Source of the DNA: Xanthostigma xanthostigma
Taxonomy: Eukaryota; Arthropoda; Insecta; Raphidioptera; Raphidiidae
Reading direction: 5' to 3'
Assembly (NCBI GenBank): GCA_963575645.1
Contig: OY754468.1
Span: forward strand, 49,983,665-50,047,664
DNA: 64,000 nt
How positions within the stretch are numbered: the first letter of the stretch is position 1; each line of letters starts with the position of its first letter. The translations under genes were made by a program, and so were the position numbers. Under the pieces are notes generated by a model. It did not search any database and was not told where the DNA came from. It worked only from the letters and a program-made list of their open reading frames with translations. This document shows, one piece after another, positions 40,801 to 51,077 of the stretch.

Positions 40801-41549
40801 ATATATACGAGCTATCAAACATTTTTGCGTAAGGATTTGAGGCAGCGTAAAAAATTGTGTAATACTACTTTCGCACTGTCTGAACACAAAATCGAAAACC
40901 AGGCTGAAGGGTAGTGAGACCTAGTCAAAACGTGAATTTTTAACATTGTGAAATTCTATTTGCAAAAAAAAGTCCTTGAGGTATATTGAAAATTTAGTAT
41001 TTAATACAATAAAAAATAAATAAAACAGATGATTTAGTAGGGTCTAAATGTCTACCAGGCAGTTACAAAACTGTCTATTATCCATGAGTGCGAGTAAGGT
41101 CTTACGGGTAGATTGAAGTGTGAAGAGACAGCGGTTGGGATGCTTCAAACAATCTAACAAACGTGTGATTTGCTAAAAGCTAAAATTTGGTACTGTTAAA
41201 ATTAAAAGGAAAAATAGATCTAATTTTGATAGAATCGTATAGTCAGCAGTCAGTAAGGTGTACCAACTGTTGATTTAATCGGTTCTCTCAAAATCCATGA
41301 CTGGACGAAGCTAGTATGGTCCCATTTACGAATAAATGCCTTCTAAAAAATTAAATAAAAAGTTCTTCAGACAAAACATTTAAAGAAATCGTTGATATAC
41401 TTACGAAAAATCATATCACGAAGTTCTTGAATAGCTTTTGCTTTTGTGTCCGGATTTTCACCTAATTCATTTTTGGCATATTCCGTAAGTTCTTCTGATG
41501 GCTCCCCCAAATCTAACTCGACACGATACTCCTCTACTTCTGCTGGCAT
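37463..41549 (-). CDS. CRAL-TRIO domain protein, alpha-tocopherol transfer protein-like / TTPAL-like (five coding exons, minimal model)
   Basis: Join: 41549-41405, 39975-39881, 39138-38988, 38454-38261, 37861-37463; 984 nt, 327 residues from the ATG of MPAEVEEYRVELDLGE. All splice sites are consensus and phases are 1,0,1,0. The N-terminal CRAL-TRIO helices (TPHRTDDAFLVRFLR, residues 54-68) lead into the lipid-binding lobe (about 105-265): VGDDDVLTVPPYTDQLGRR, MIYKIGNWDPSKYPVEE, GGVCIFDLEGLSLQHAW, FPMRTKAIHIINQSWVFD, EKIFFHGNDLESLH and LPKDFGG. The tail (about 288-327) is Lys/Glu-rich and ends SESEDDDY, probably a charged helix. The predicted role is a cytosolic carrier of a hydrophobic ligand; it is clearly closest to the TTPAL type. 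The reading frame stays open upstream of this ATG through 41671, so a longer N-terminus is likely. Confidence 0.9.
38111..38210. repeat. Hairpin with 43-base arms in the last intron of gene B
   Basis: ATGAAGGTAGGTTTTGGTTG ... AATAAGCTTTACCA pairs with TGGTAAAGCTTATTTTATGA ... AAACCTTCCTTCAT around a 12-base loop, one to two mismatches. It lies between exon 38454-38261 and the last exon and abuts a second copy of the donor motif. Confidence 0.7.
38261..38454 (-). CDS. CRAL-TRIO gene B, exon coding the central lipid-binding lobe
   Basis: Acceptor TCGACAG, 194 nt, donor GTAAGT. Encodes GNWDPSKYPVEEIFRA, GGVCIFDLEGLSLQHAW and TPSIAAKMIEFIV. Phase 0 exit, identical in position to the intron after ...SFMA in the other CRAL-TRIO gene. 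A second copy of the donor context (gttaatacttacga on the plus strand) occurs at 38097-38110, inside the following intron. Confidence 0.92.
38988..39138 (-). CDS. CRAL-TRIO gene B, exon coding the start of the lipid-binding lobe
   Basis: Acceptor TTTTCAG, 151 nt, donor GTAATT (phase 1). Encodes LVNYYNFKENNPDIHK, then VGDDDVLTVPPYTDQLG and RRLMIYKI, colinear with TTPAL-type proteins. Not visible as a long single open frame. Confidence 0.9.
39385..39770 (+). repeat. Minisatellite, three units of 125-131 bases
   Basis: Units start near 39401, 39526 and 39657 and share CAAAAACATGACTGGGACGC, GCAAGGAAAGCAATGGACTT and AAACACGAGAGT. Each can be read as HDWDAMMDWLTG ... KESNGLINAGS without stops. In an intron of gene B (39976-41404 / 39139-39880 boundary region, chiefly the 742-base intron 39139-39880). 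Unit conservation is high, so the expansion is recent. Confidence 0.75.
39881..39975 (-). CDS. CRAL-TRIO gene B, exon coding the N-terminal helical region
   Basis: Acceptor TTTTCACAG, 95 nt, donor GTGAGT. Completes Arg49, then NGEVTPHRTDDAFLVRFL followed by RTRYFHVEKSYNL. The phase-0 exit after ...SYNL is at the same alignment position as the exit after ...AFAM in the other CRAL-TRIO gene. Confidence 0.9.
39976..41404. other. Intron after the ATG exon of gene B
   Basis: AT-rich intron of 1.43 kb. No element with clear ends is seen; an open frame at 40255-40467 has no resemblance to known proteins. Confidence 0.4.
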
Positions 41550-41671
41550 TTTACGTCTTCGCTTCAAAGCTTTTAATTTTGGTTTTTTAGCCGTTAGAAG
41601 TTGCTGGCTAGCACCTTCCGGTTTTCTATTAAATAATACGGATGTTTTCTTAGAAAGCTTCCATGGGTATT
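41405..41671 (-). CDS. CRAL-TRIO gene B, exon with ATG and open N-terminal extension
   Basis: A strong acceptor (polypyrimidine tract, TTTCAG) at 41672 opens an exon whose frame is free of stops for about 40 codons before the MPAEVEEY start (YPWKLSKKTSV ... KALKRRRK). The extension is basic and entered in phase 1. It may be translated if an upstream exon supplies a start; otherwise it is 5' UTR and translation begins at 41549. Donor GTAAGT follows ...RDMIF (phase 1). Confidence 0.8.
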
Positions 41672-41699
41672 CTGAAACAAAAATTGAATGATGATTTTC

Positions 41700-42180
41700 A
41701 GTGGTAATTTTTGATGGTAATGCGCGTCCTGATCCTCCGACAAAATATCCCCCGACAAAATTTCATCTTGACTAAATATCCTACGGGAAAAATATCCCCC
41801 GACATTATTACGAGGTCGTGTCGATGCGATGGCGTTTTTTGGCGCAGTAAAAAGGGGAAGACATTTGTGAGGAATTCTTTAAAAAACAATTACGGGGTCG
41901 TGTAGATACGATGGCGTGTTTTTGCGCAGTGAAAAGGGGAAGGCATTTGTGAGTTCTTTAAAAAACAATTACGCGGTCGTGTAGATACAATGGCGTTTTT
42001 CTTGCGCAGTGAAAAGTGGAGGGCGCTTGGGAGGGAGTTCTTAAAAGTATAATTACGGGGTCGTGTATACAAAGTGAGATATAATAATACAGTAAAACAC
42101 AAGTTTTGCTGATAGAATATTTTATCGGGGGATGAAAACGCGCGGAATAATTTTTGATACGATATTTTATGATGGTAATG
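41700..42180 (+). repeat. Tandem array (about 90-base units) between CCCCCGACAAAAT-type flanks
   Basis: Three to four units of TTACGGGGTCGTGTAGATAC, GCGCAGTGAAAAGGGGAAGG, GAGTTCTTTAAAAAACAA. Left flank CAAAATATCCCCCGAC ... GAAAAATATCCCCC; right flank TTTTATCGGGGGATG. The inverted CCCCCGA / TCGGGGG flanks around a tandem core recall Helentron-associated (DINE-like) elements. Confidence 0.6.
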
Positions 42181-42484
42181 ATCTCAGTTGTCAAGGGTCT
42201 ATAATATACAGTTCTCTCGTTTTCTTTTATTTTTGTATTTTATTTGTTTATTAACATCCCGGTATATTGGGAAGTTATTGTAATGGGTCAGTAAAATCGA
42301 AATTTATTTTTTTACAAATTTTTATGTTGCAAGATCACTGCACTTTTTTACAATATTTTTTAAAAGATGTCTCTGTTCTTTCTAAGGCGAAATGGCGAGA
42401 ATAAAAATAATAGAATCGACGCATAATAACGTAGGTAATCTTTTGATCTATTTGTAGCAACAGATTTTTGAACTTTATAAACGT

Positions 42485-42790
42485 AGTACATAAAATAAAT
42501 AAAATTATCGACCAATTTTTCAGACAATATATTAACAAATATAATAATTAATACATTAACGTTTTTGTCAATATTTTGACACTACTTAATAATTTTGAAA
42601 GAATTTTATATAAAGCGAATTAGAAATTAAATATTAATTTTTTTTTTTTTAAATCAGTTCTGAAGAAGGCCCAAATCCGGATAGAAACGTTAATGTATTA
42701 ATTATTTTTTGTTAATATATTGTCTGAAAAATTGCTCGATAATTTTATTTATTGAAGAGTTCTAATCAGACGTTAATCAAAGATTTGAGT
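42485..42790. mobile_element. Foldback element, copy 2 of the family at 4270
   Basis: AATAAAATTATCGACCAATT ... TTAATACATTAACG at the left mirrors CGTTAATGTATTAATTA ... CGATAATTTTATTTATTG at the right. Ends like copy 1 with AGTTCTAATCAGACGTTAAT. Confidence 0.6.
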
Positions 42791-43649
42791 AGTACATAAA
42801 AACTATCTCAACATGCCATAAAATAAAAATTAATAGACATCAATTCTTCAATTAAAAATAAGCCCATTTCTCAAAGAACTAACATTTTGAGAACTGTAGG
42901 TTCGATTGGATTTTATAAAAATAATTGTGATTAAATCCCAATCTATGAATAATATAGAGTAGGTAACACTTTCATATTATTATTATTAAAAAAAACTTGC
43001 ATAAACATTACTACATTAAAAATAACAATAGACACAACAAGAGAAACTAGAGAACAATGTTACCGACAATGAATTAAGCATAAAATATAAACACTTACAT
43101 AATTAGCTTGCTTACGTATTTTAATTGCGGTGAAATTACTGACCGAGACCTGCGTGTCAAATTTATCAAATTACGATACTTATTATTAAGCAAAGTGTAA
43201 ATTTGCTGTTGCAATTTTAATAAAAAGCAATTATACCTAATGTTTGTGATTTGTTTTCTACTAACCTTTACCCGCAGTTGGGCCCGCGTAAATGTCGGTT
43301 TTTTTAGATACTATTGGGTCGCTTTATTAGAGGCGTGATAACATCTAGCGGCTAGCGTATTCTCTTTAAAAGCAAATACGATATATTTTATTGGATTGAC
43401 TGATACGTTCCGTGTCTGAGCGGATAATGTAAAATTTAATAGAAATGGTGCAGACAAAATAACTAATGTTTTAAATTTAATCTGCGGAGATAAATGTCGT
43501 CATTTAATAACAAAATCCCTTCTCAATCTCTACGATTACGGAAAATCAGTAGTTATAAACATTTAATATGACATACGAAAAATAGACAAAAACATTTTTT
43601 ATCTGCTAGAAATGAACAATAAATAATTGTAATATTCCCAAAAATAATA
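42791..43649. other. Repeat-poor stretch, no gene
   Basis: AT-rich DNA without recognisable coding regions or element ends. Confidence 0.35.
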
Positions 43650-44010
43650 ATAGAAGTTTTTTTGCGCAGTGGAAAGGGAAAGGCGTTTGAGGGGAGTTCT
43701 TTAAAAAACAATTACGGGGTCGTGTCGATGCATTGGCATTTTTTTTGCGCAATGAAAAGGGAAAGGTGTTTTGGGGGAGTTCTTTAAAAAACAATTACGG
43801 GGTCGTGTATACAAAGTGAGATAGTAATACAGTAATTCTACACCAGTTGCTGTGACGTGTATATTATGTCGCCGGGATATTGTCAAACCCGTGATATTAT
43901 AATTTCACTTAGTGAAATTATAATATCACGACTCTTTGTCAATCGTGATATTGTAATTTCACTAGTGAAATTACAATATCGCGGATTTGACAATATCCCG
44001 GCGACTGCAT
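43650..44010 (+). mobile_element. Helentron/DINE-like element: tandem units plus nested palindromes
   Basis: Two further GCGCAGTGGAAAGGG / TTACGGGGTCGTGT units (43660-43805) lead to a block in which GTCGCCGGGATATTGTCAAA (43868) is mirrored by TTTGACAATATCCCGGCGAC (near 43987). Between them are two perfect hairpins, TGATATTATAATTTCAC/GTGAAATTATAATATCA and TGATATTGTAATTTCAC/GTGAAATTACAATATC. The class assignment is an inference from architecture. Confidence 0.55.
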
Positions 44011-44681
44011 ATCTATATATGATTTCTGATTGGTTAGATTAAAGTGAAAGACGAAAAGTAGTTCCATTTTTTGCGTATTTTTAAGGAAGTTTGTGAATAA
44101 TCCGCAAAGTTTTTTTTTTTTGGAACGTCAAAAATTAGCGTTTTCTATGACTTGAAAAAAAAGTCAAAATTTGGGCACGTCGAGTTATCGTACTGGACCC
44201 CGTAAAAGTTTTATTATTCCGGACAGCTATATACCGGATAATTATTATTATCAATTCATAGAGAAAATGTCAAATAACAGTTTAAAAACTTCAAGTTTTA
44301 TTGCTTTATATCACATAATAAATATCTGATGTAAGAAACTTTTTGATTTAACTAACAAGCAATTATTTATGATTATCTATATTTAAATAATATCTAAGCA
44401 CACTGAACAATGATATTGATCCGCCTTGAAGTTATCTCTGCAACTGATCTTTGTGTAATAAATACAATACTCTTAAAATAATTGATATTGTGAAAAACAC
44501 GATTTACCACAATATCATTATCTGATAGAGCGTTATTAATTTAATTGATATATTATTATAATTATTTTAAACTAGCTTTTACCCGTGACAGCGCGTACGT
44601 GAGCATCGAAGCGTCTTAAAAAAATGCATTATAAACGCGGAGACCGCAATGCCTAGTGCACAAAAAACAATGTTTCATATA
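44011..44681. other. Repeat-poor stretch with a SINE-like fragment
   Basis: AAACTAGCTTTTACCCGTGA (44568) resembles the head of the widespread retroposon also seen at 27700 and 51078. No gene is seen. Confidence 0.35.
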
Positions 44682-44937
44682 CAGTATGTAAACGCGTAAG
44701 GTGCACATATGGAAAATAGCATTGGGAAAAAATACTTGGATCAGAGTTAGCCATGACTGAATTAATTGTTATTTCTATTGAATTATCGTGGTAATCTTGA
44801 GGATTTCTATTTTATTTTGATTTATTTTGATTTATTTTTTTCGGTAGTATATACACATTCATTTTGCAAGAGAATAGGTATTATCTGTCAAATTGAAAAA
44901 CAAGATTTCAAGGCTCACTCTGATCCAGTCATTTTTA
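44682..44937 (-). mobile_element. Mariner-like element, truncated copy 3
   Basis: Starts after TA with CAGTATGTAAACGCGTAAGG and reads GGATCAGAGTTAGCCATGAC, GTAGTATATACACATTCA and CACTCTGATCCAGTCATTTT. Most of the interior and the right inverted repeat are lost. Confidence 0.6.
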
Positions 44938-45049
44938 ATACATTTTGAAAAAAAATATGGACTGTCTGTCAGGGTTCCATATTGATAATAAATAAACTCC
45001 AAGTATAGAAATAAAGTTTGAAACAAAAAAAAACGAGTGTGCTTTAGAC

Positions 45050-45562
45050 CACACGACTGAAGTAAAACTTCTTCCTGCTATAATTTGTTATTATTCCCCC
45101 GAAAATTCACAAAATGTGAACTTTAAAATGAATTTACAATTTTATTCACTTTAAACGTAGAATATTTAATGTATTGAACAAAATATTAATTTATAAAATT
45201 GTTCAGGAACGAAATGAACAGTCTAATGTAAGAAGAAAGAAATATAAACATAAAGATAATGAAAACAAAAGTAATACATTTAAAGCAGGTTTACAAAACT
45301 TTTTTCTGTCACCCGATAGCGCCACTGGCAAGTAAAGTATGCGTCATTCTATTGTTAGTACTGCTTATATTTTCGGCCACCTGATGGCGCCACTAGCCAG
45401 TGAAGTATTTGTCATCCTCTTTCTATCTTCACTAACTTATATCTCTCTCTCAACTTCCGTTCGCCTCGCCCGATCACACCTCCGTAAATCTCTCGCCATA
45501 CTTTCACCAGCTTACTCCCCAAGTCAAGCGTGCGTAAAGAAGTTTCACTTCAAAAATAATTA
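45050..45562. mobile_element. Element with AAGAAGTTTCACTT-type ends
   Basis: ACTGAAGTAAAACTTCTTCC at the left, GTAAAGAAGTTTCACTTCAA at the right. The interior repeats GATAGCGCCACTGGCAAGTA / GATGGCGCCACTAGCCAGTG at 45316 and 45384. Plus-strand frames inside are not recognisable. Confidence 0.4.
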
Positions 45563-45680
45563 TCGTATAACATGTGGCATTTTGTCAGTGCTCATTTATT
45601 TATCAATAATTACTTCCATCAGATTCGGGTTGATAAAATAGTGATTGAATCTGGTAGCTCTTACAACTTTGCCGCCCTGG

Positions 45681-46010
45681 TATAATACGCGCCACGAATC
45701 TAAAAGGCTCGGAAGTTAGATGCGAATGCGGGCTTGCGCTTGTACAGTCTGTTGAAAAACTACAAACTCGCAACGCAACAAAACTAAAATAACAATAACA
45801 ACTTGACAATAGCGTACTCGACTGTATTTTAAAGCAGGAAACGACAAGTGACAAAGGCAACGAGCGATCACGGCCAATCACCGACGAGCGCACGTTCCGC
45901 GCAGGTAGCTAAGAGGTGGTGGGAGCCTAAACGGCTCTAAAATGTGCCTTTTCGACGCTGTTTGTGATTACTTTTGAACCTTTTAGATCCGTGGCGCGTA
46001 TTATATTATA
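45681..46010. mobile_element. Miniature element, TATAATACGCGCCACG family
   Basis: TATAATACGCGCCACGAATC and TAAAAGG at the left; CCTTTTAGATCCGTGGCGCG and TATTATA at the right. Arms of about 27 bases. Interior GC-rich compared with its flanks. Confidence 0.6.
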
Positions 46011-46389
46011 TAGCTTCAACCCCTACGTAAATATACGTCTGGACTCGATTATCTGTGACGAAATACAAACTTTTGAATTAATTTAGCTGAGTTGTGAATC
46101 CATTTTTTGGCGCCGGGAGCAACATTTCCTCATTGCAGTTCAGACTTAAACTAAACGAACTGAATATATTCTGAAGACCTTGTTTTTCTAATTAGAAAGC
46201 TATGTATATTTTGAAATGCGGTAAACCAAGAATTATTATTGACATCTCTAGAATTGAAAGGACAGGTTGATATCACGACTCATAATTGCGAAAACGACCG
46301 TAAATAAAATTCATTCTTACTCCATTCCGACATTCCGAATTAAAAAAAGTAATTCTGTAAAATTTCTTATAATTTTGATATTTTTAATA

Positions 46390-46697
46390 CAGTAGAATCT
46401 CTTTAAGTCGAACCTCAATAAGTCGAAAACATCCAAAACTTGAAAACATGTTTTATTCCTTTCCCTTCAAGCTCTAAAACGTCCATTACTCAAAATCTCA
46501 ACCCTCTATAATTGGAAATAATCAGTAAGTCCCTACAAGCTATTTCGGTACATACTTTCCGTCCATAACTCGAAAAAATAAATTGGATCTCTGTATCTCG
46601 AACGTAGCAACTCAAAATTAGAATCAAAATCTATCATAAGTCGAAAACTCTATATCTCAATTTTTTTAGCGTCTCCCTACTGACAGAGTTTCTACTG
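46390..46697. mobile_element. pogo/Tigger-like miniature element
   Basis: TA on both sides; ends CAGTAGAATCTCTTTAAGTC and, inverted, CAGTAGAAACTCTGTCAG. Many internal AAGTCGAAAA-like repeats, as is usual near pogo/Tigger ends. No transposase. Confidence 0.65.
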
Positions 46698-46984
46698 TAC
46701 CTATGAATTTATCTAGATAATCAAGAAATACATTTTGGTAACTTGTTACAAAAAGAAATTTAAATACATTCGTCAAATATTTTTGAAAAAACTTACGGTT
46801 ATGAATTTGTGACGCGAAAATAATTTTTATACAGTTATTATATTTTGGTAATAATCGAGTATACAGAAAATTCATTGATTGTTGTTTAGTTGTATATTGG
46901 AAATTTTGTTGAATTTGAAATGGTTAAAACTGACAGAAAAATACTGTTACATTATAGCCATGGTTTCACACATAGGTAGAAAAT

Positions 46985-47139
46985 AATCAAATCTTTGATT
47001 AACGTCTGATTATTTTTATATTTTTTAGATCAGTTCTGAAGAAAGTTCAAATCCGGATTGAAACGTTAATGTATTAATTATATATTTTTTTGTTAATATA
47101 TTGTCTGAAAAATTGGTCGATAATTTTATTTATTGAAGG
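46985..47139 (+). mobile_element. Solo right arm of the foldback family at 4270
   Basis: GATCAGTTCTGAAGAAAGTT, CCGGATTGAAACGTTAATG and GGTCGATAATTTTATTTATT match the right arms of 4270-4586 and 42485-42790. The left arm is absent. Confidence 0.55.
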
Positions 47140-47518
47140 TAAAAAATAATGTTGGTTTTTGTCAGTTTTTTTCTGAACGATATTATTTTATTGAGAACAA
47201 TTTTTATTTGGAATAAATAAATATATATTTTGGATTCACACTGTTCATTTGATAGGCGACACGATAACTTTTCTTTTGGCCAGTTTTCCACCCCGTAAAA
47301 CCGTCTCCTAAAATGAAATTCAACGTTTCGTACTTTACGTCTACCGTTAGATCACGACTTCTTACAACTATGCCATATTTTAATTTTCTGTGTCAAACAA
47401 TCAAACTAATAAATAGAGAACATGAATTGGTACTATGCCCAAGTAACCCTGACTGCTGGTGTACTTAAAAAATTAAAACAAAAACATTCATTGTGTATAA
47501 ACAAATAAAAGAACTCAC

Positions 47519-47687
47519 CACTTTCAAAATCTCGAGTATAAAAAATGCGCGTAACGATGATACCTGCAAGCTCTTTCGATACAATATAACCAATACGTAG
47601 AACAATAAAGTTGAATAATGTATGAGGATTATACAGAAGTAATTTACTAACAAAAACTACGCTCAAATTATCGATATTTTTTATCAT
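47519..47687 (-). CDS. Candidate alternative first coding exon for CRAL-TRIO gene B
   Basis: An ATG directly follows a CAG acceptor-like site (another AG lies 4 bases before). The frame is open for 56 codons and ends ...FYTRDFES plus one base at a GTGAGT donor. Phase 1 matches the exon entered at 41671, giving ...DFES-E-YPWKLSKK. The peptide is hydrophobic (LFNFIVLRIGYIVSKE) and resembles no family I recognise. It may be an alternative first exon, a 5' UTR exon that happens to be open, or chance. Confidence 0.3.
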
Positions 47688-47930
47688 CTGTCTAAAAATA
47701 GAGCAGATAAATGCTTTAGATACGACACGATGTAAAGATGCATTAATAATAAAACAGTCATTTCATTTACGTTTCTATTATTGTTATAATTTTGTGAACC
47801 CTTGCATAACAGTTTTGTTATGATTTTATTTATTTTTTGACAATTATTTTTAAGTATTCTGCCACTGAAAAAACGAGTCGTAATAAATACAGAAAATTTT
47901 CAATGAAAAAACTGACACATACGCTGCCGT

Positions 47931-48152
47931 AAAAAGGCAGTAAGTGACTAACTTATGAATTTGAGTAAATCAAGATTTACTAAAAGTGTATTGACCGTCC
48001 AGAATTTTAGATTATGGAAGCCAAAACATGGGTGAAACATTTTTTAAAGACAATAAAATTATTGCTGCAGCACTTACTGCTGTCGTTGGTTTCAGTATGA
48101 GCTCATTTTTCAACAAATGTCACTTACTGCCCTTTGCCTTTTTAGAGTAGTA
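47931..48152. mobile_element. Miniature element, TGCCGTAAAAAGGC family, copy 2
   Basis: GCTGCCGTAAAAAGGCAGTA at the left and CTTACTGCCCTTTGCCTTTT at the right. The interior matches the copies at 6972 and 59417 nearly base for base. Confidence 0.7.
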
Positions 48153-48188
48153 CGTAGGAGGAAATAATTCCATAATAGTTACTGAATA

Positions 48189-48472
48189 CCGGTGTCGTAA
48201 CTATAGGGTGGCAGAACGGGAAAAATGCCACGGATCCCTGGCCCGAGAGCTCGTTAGGACAGGAAGAATCTAACATTTATTACAAAATTTGGTAAAAAAT
48301 ATTAATTTTGTATTTAATCAATCCAAGTTAGGTATTAACTCAAGAATATACACGAATTATACAAATATCTACTTTACTTCGTGATTTATAAAAATGAAAC
48401 TACAACGTGAAGCTTTTTTATATTAAGGGAGGGCCCCATCCTCAGGTGTTATAGTTACGCCACTGGTGAATA
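48189..48472. mobile_element. hAT-like miniature element
   Basis: ACCGGTGTCGTAACTATAGG at the left; inverted right end CACCAGTGGCGTAACTATAA. The CAGTGGCGTAACTATA terminus is common among insect non-autonomous hAT elements. Confidence 0.55.
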
Positions 48473-48842
48473 AATAAATACGCATTTTCTCAGTTATCTT
48501 TGTGCTCAATTATGCAGTTTTCTGAAACAAGATCTGCCATACCAGGAAACCTTGGAGTACCACCACACGATTCAGTATTTTGAATATCTTGGTCAAGGCA
48601 GACGTGATCAGTCACAGTGGAGTACAGAAGTGTTCAAATTATATTAAACTAAAGATAAAAAATGTATAATTATTTATTTGGTGTAGAGTAGTGTATTGGT
48701 AACATTTTATTCTAAAAGTTTGAACACATCTATACATTATAATTTTATACGAAGTTATATTATTTTTTATTAGATTATATCATATTGAAACCGTATTATG
48801 ATCGCAATCAAAAACCGATACAGTCACGAGTTATTACAATAA

Positions 48843-49664
48843 GGGCTAGTTCACATGAAGAGCGTTCAACGCGCGTTGGCCCAACGCGCGTTTACAATTT
48901 CTATACAATTGTATATAACTGTTTATATGATAACGCGCGTTGGCGGCGCGTTGAACGCGCGTTATCATATAAACAGTTATATACAATTGTATAGAAATTG
49001 TAAACGCGCGTTGGGCCTAAAGGCTAGCTCACATGAAGAGCGTTAATCGCGCGTTGACATTTATACCAATGTTCACATGGTTACCGATTTTACGCGTTAA
49101 GAGCGGGTTTATTTTATAGTTCATACGCTAGTCGAGTGTGGTATTCTGTCGAAGATGGCCGTTGCAGATGCAATCTGTTTATGGATGCTATATCGAAGAA
49201 GACAGCGTCATAGAAAAAATCGAAAATATTGGGTTCATCCTATTTTACAAAATAGAGTTACCTCAAGCTTGTACATTACACTTTATCCGAATCTCAGGAA
49301 CTATGAACCTAAATTTTTCAACTACTATTTCGTCGATGAATAGATCATAATCAAATTCTTCTCCATCCATTTTTTATTTTAAAGAAAACTTTTTAGAAAA
49401 AATAATCGAAAATATTGAACAGCAGGAACCTATCGCTTCAAATCACGCGTTGCATCTGAACACATCAATGCTAATCAATGTTTAGTTAGACATGATTTAA
49501 GCGCGCGTTGACGCGCGTAGACAGGGTATTTGCGTTATCGTGGCGTTGAACGCGCGTCGCCCACCAACGGGCGTTATCATATAAACAGTTATATGCAATT
49601 GTATTGAAATTGTAAACGCGCGTTTGGCTAACGCGCGTTTAACGCCTCTCGTGTAAACCTAGCC
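48843..49664 (+). mobile_element. PIF/Harbinger element with TAA duplications
   Basis: TAA at 48840-48842 and 49665-49667 flanks inverted repeats GGGCTAGTTCACATGAAGAG and GGCTAGGTTTACACGAGAGG (right end inverted), both running into CGCGCG-rich tracts. A 3-base TAA duplication is the Harbinger hallmark. The first 175 bases are a near-perfect foldback copy of the end; a second internal start (AGGCTAGCTCACATGAAG) follows TAA at 49018. It contains a transposase fragment. Confidence 0.75.
49155..49343 (+). pseudogene. PIF/Harbinger transposase N-terminal fragment
   Basis: MAVADAICLWMLYRRRQRHR followed by KYWVHPILQNRVTSS and YPNLRNYEPKFFNYY. The basic stretch, W-V-H-P, the Y-x-x-L-Y-x-x-L-R core and K-F-F-N-Y-F are the conserved start of Harbinger-type transposases (nuclease family DDE_Tnp_4). 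It stops where F-R-M-S would be expected, so the catalytic DDE part is missing: a dead remnant. Confidence 0.65.
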
Positions 49665-50035
49665 TAAAGGTATACTTGTACGATTTGTTTGATTCTATTT
49701 TTTCCCTTTATTAGCTAGGTCATCAAACTCTTTCATTATTTTTAAAAGCAAAATAGTTTTGTTATGTATGTATTTGCTTAGCAAATACATAACATTATAC
49801 AAACAGACTAAAGAAACACATTTTTGTATTGTGTTATACTCATATACAAATGCAGCCATACATTTTAATCACTTGCATTCATGGATGACAAAAGTTACAC
49901 GAAAAAATATCACTTTCATGCTCGTTTTATTAGCACATCAATTTATTACATGTTAATATTATGCTCCGTAATATTTACAGATCGTCCAGTGAAAGTTCTG
50001 CTATTTTCGAATATGAATCCAATTTATCAGTCCCA

Positions 50036-50457
50036 TGTACAGTCTAAGCTCCATTTAACGTCACTCGATATAACGACAAACTCCTTAAAACGTCAAATTA
50101 CTTAGCTCTAGTTGGTTTACCTTGTTGCTCATACAATGATACACTCTAAACAACGACACATCCACTCTAAATAACGACGACAATACGTCATCATTAAGCA
50201 ATAAACAGTACTTGTTTGTTATTTTGTTGGTTTGTTGTCGGCATCATGCGTACCGAAGTTTCTAAGAAATTTGTTCTTTTGTTTGTTAGCATTATCTTTC
50301 ATATGTTTTTGATGGTCAGTTATTTTTATAAATACATAGTATAGTGAAAAAATATTAATGGATTATTTCTTCTCTCCGTTTAACGACAACTCTCAATAAC
50401 GCCACAAAGTTCACAGTCCTTTGAGTGTCACTATACAGAGCTTACACTTTATTTCTA
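50036..50457. mobile_element. Possible pogo-like element
   Basis: ACAGTCTAAGCTCCATTTAA at the left and, inverted, AAAGTGTAAGCTCTGTATAG at the right. The interior repeats (TATAACGACAAACTCC, TAAATAACGACGAC) are of the pogo/Tigger style. The ends are diverged. Confidence 0.4.
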
Positions 50458-51077
50458 AAGGGTTTTGCACTTGAAAACATCTGTTTGTTACAGGGTTGTC
50501 AGATTAGGACTTTGTGACACGTGAAAAATAATGAAACTGTCTAATTCATTAACAGTAATAACCCCGTCGTTTTATTATACAGCCGTGCCTATTTAACGAT
50601 TTGCAACAGAAGTAGTGAAAGTTAAAAAAAAAAAAACAAAGCAATACTGCATAAAGTACTTCGCTGTATACGGTGCATAAATATTTATGCAATTGTCAGT
50701 TAAATATTTATTTTCTAGTGTTTGTATTTACTGCTTAGCATTGTATACTTTTTTTGTCAGCGAAATTCGTAAAACATTTTTTTTATGAAATGTCATGAAC
50801 AAGGCCTAAGGCGTTTTTTTTTGTAAAATTCTACTCTCACAAATCACTTACTGTCTTTTTTGTCATTATAATTTTATAATGCGACAATAAAACATTCAAC
50901 TATCAAGTAAGTGCTGATTAGATCTATGTTAAATAACGGAAATTACTTGCATCACAGAGAAATTTTATTTATCACATTTTTATTTTGAGTGTTACTATTT
51001 TTAACAGGAGTATTGACTCCCGCCAAAAACATTATTTCCTATTGTATTTTTCTAAATATTTATTAACTTTATGGCAG
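50458..51077. other. No gene or element recognised
   Basis: AT-rich DNA with homopolymer runs only. Confidence 0.35.

Noticed and set aside
45339-45893. Opposing frames of 100 and 96 residues
   Set aside because: They cross element boundaries and low-complexity TCTCTCTC sequence; no protein similarity is seen.
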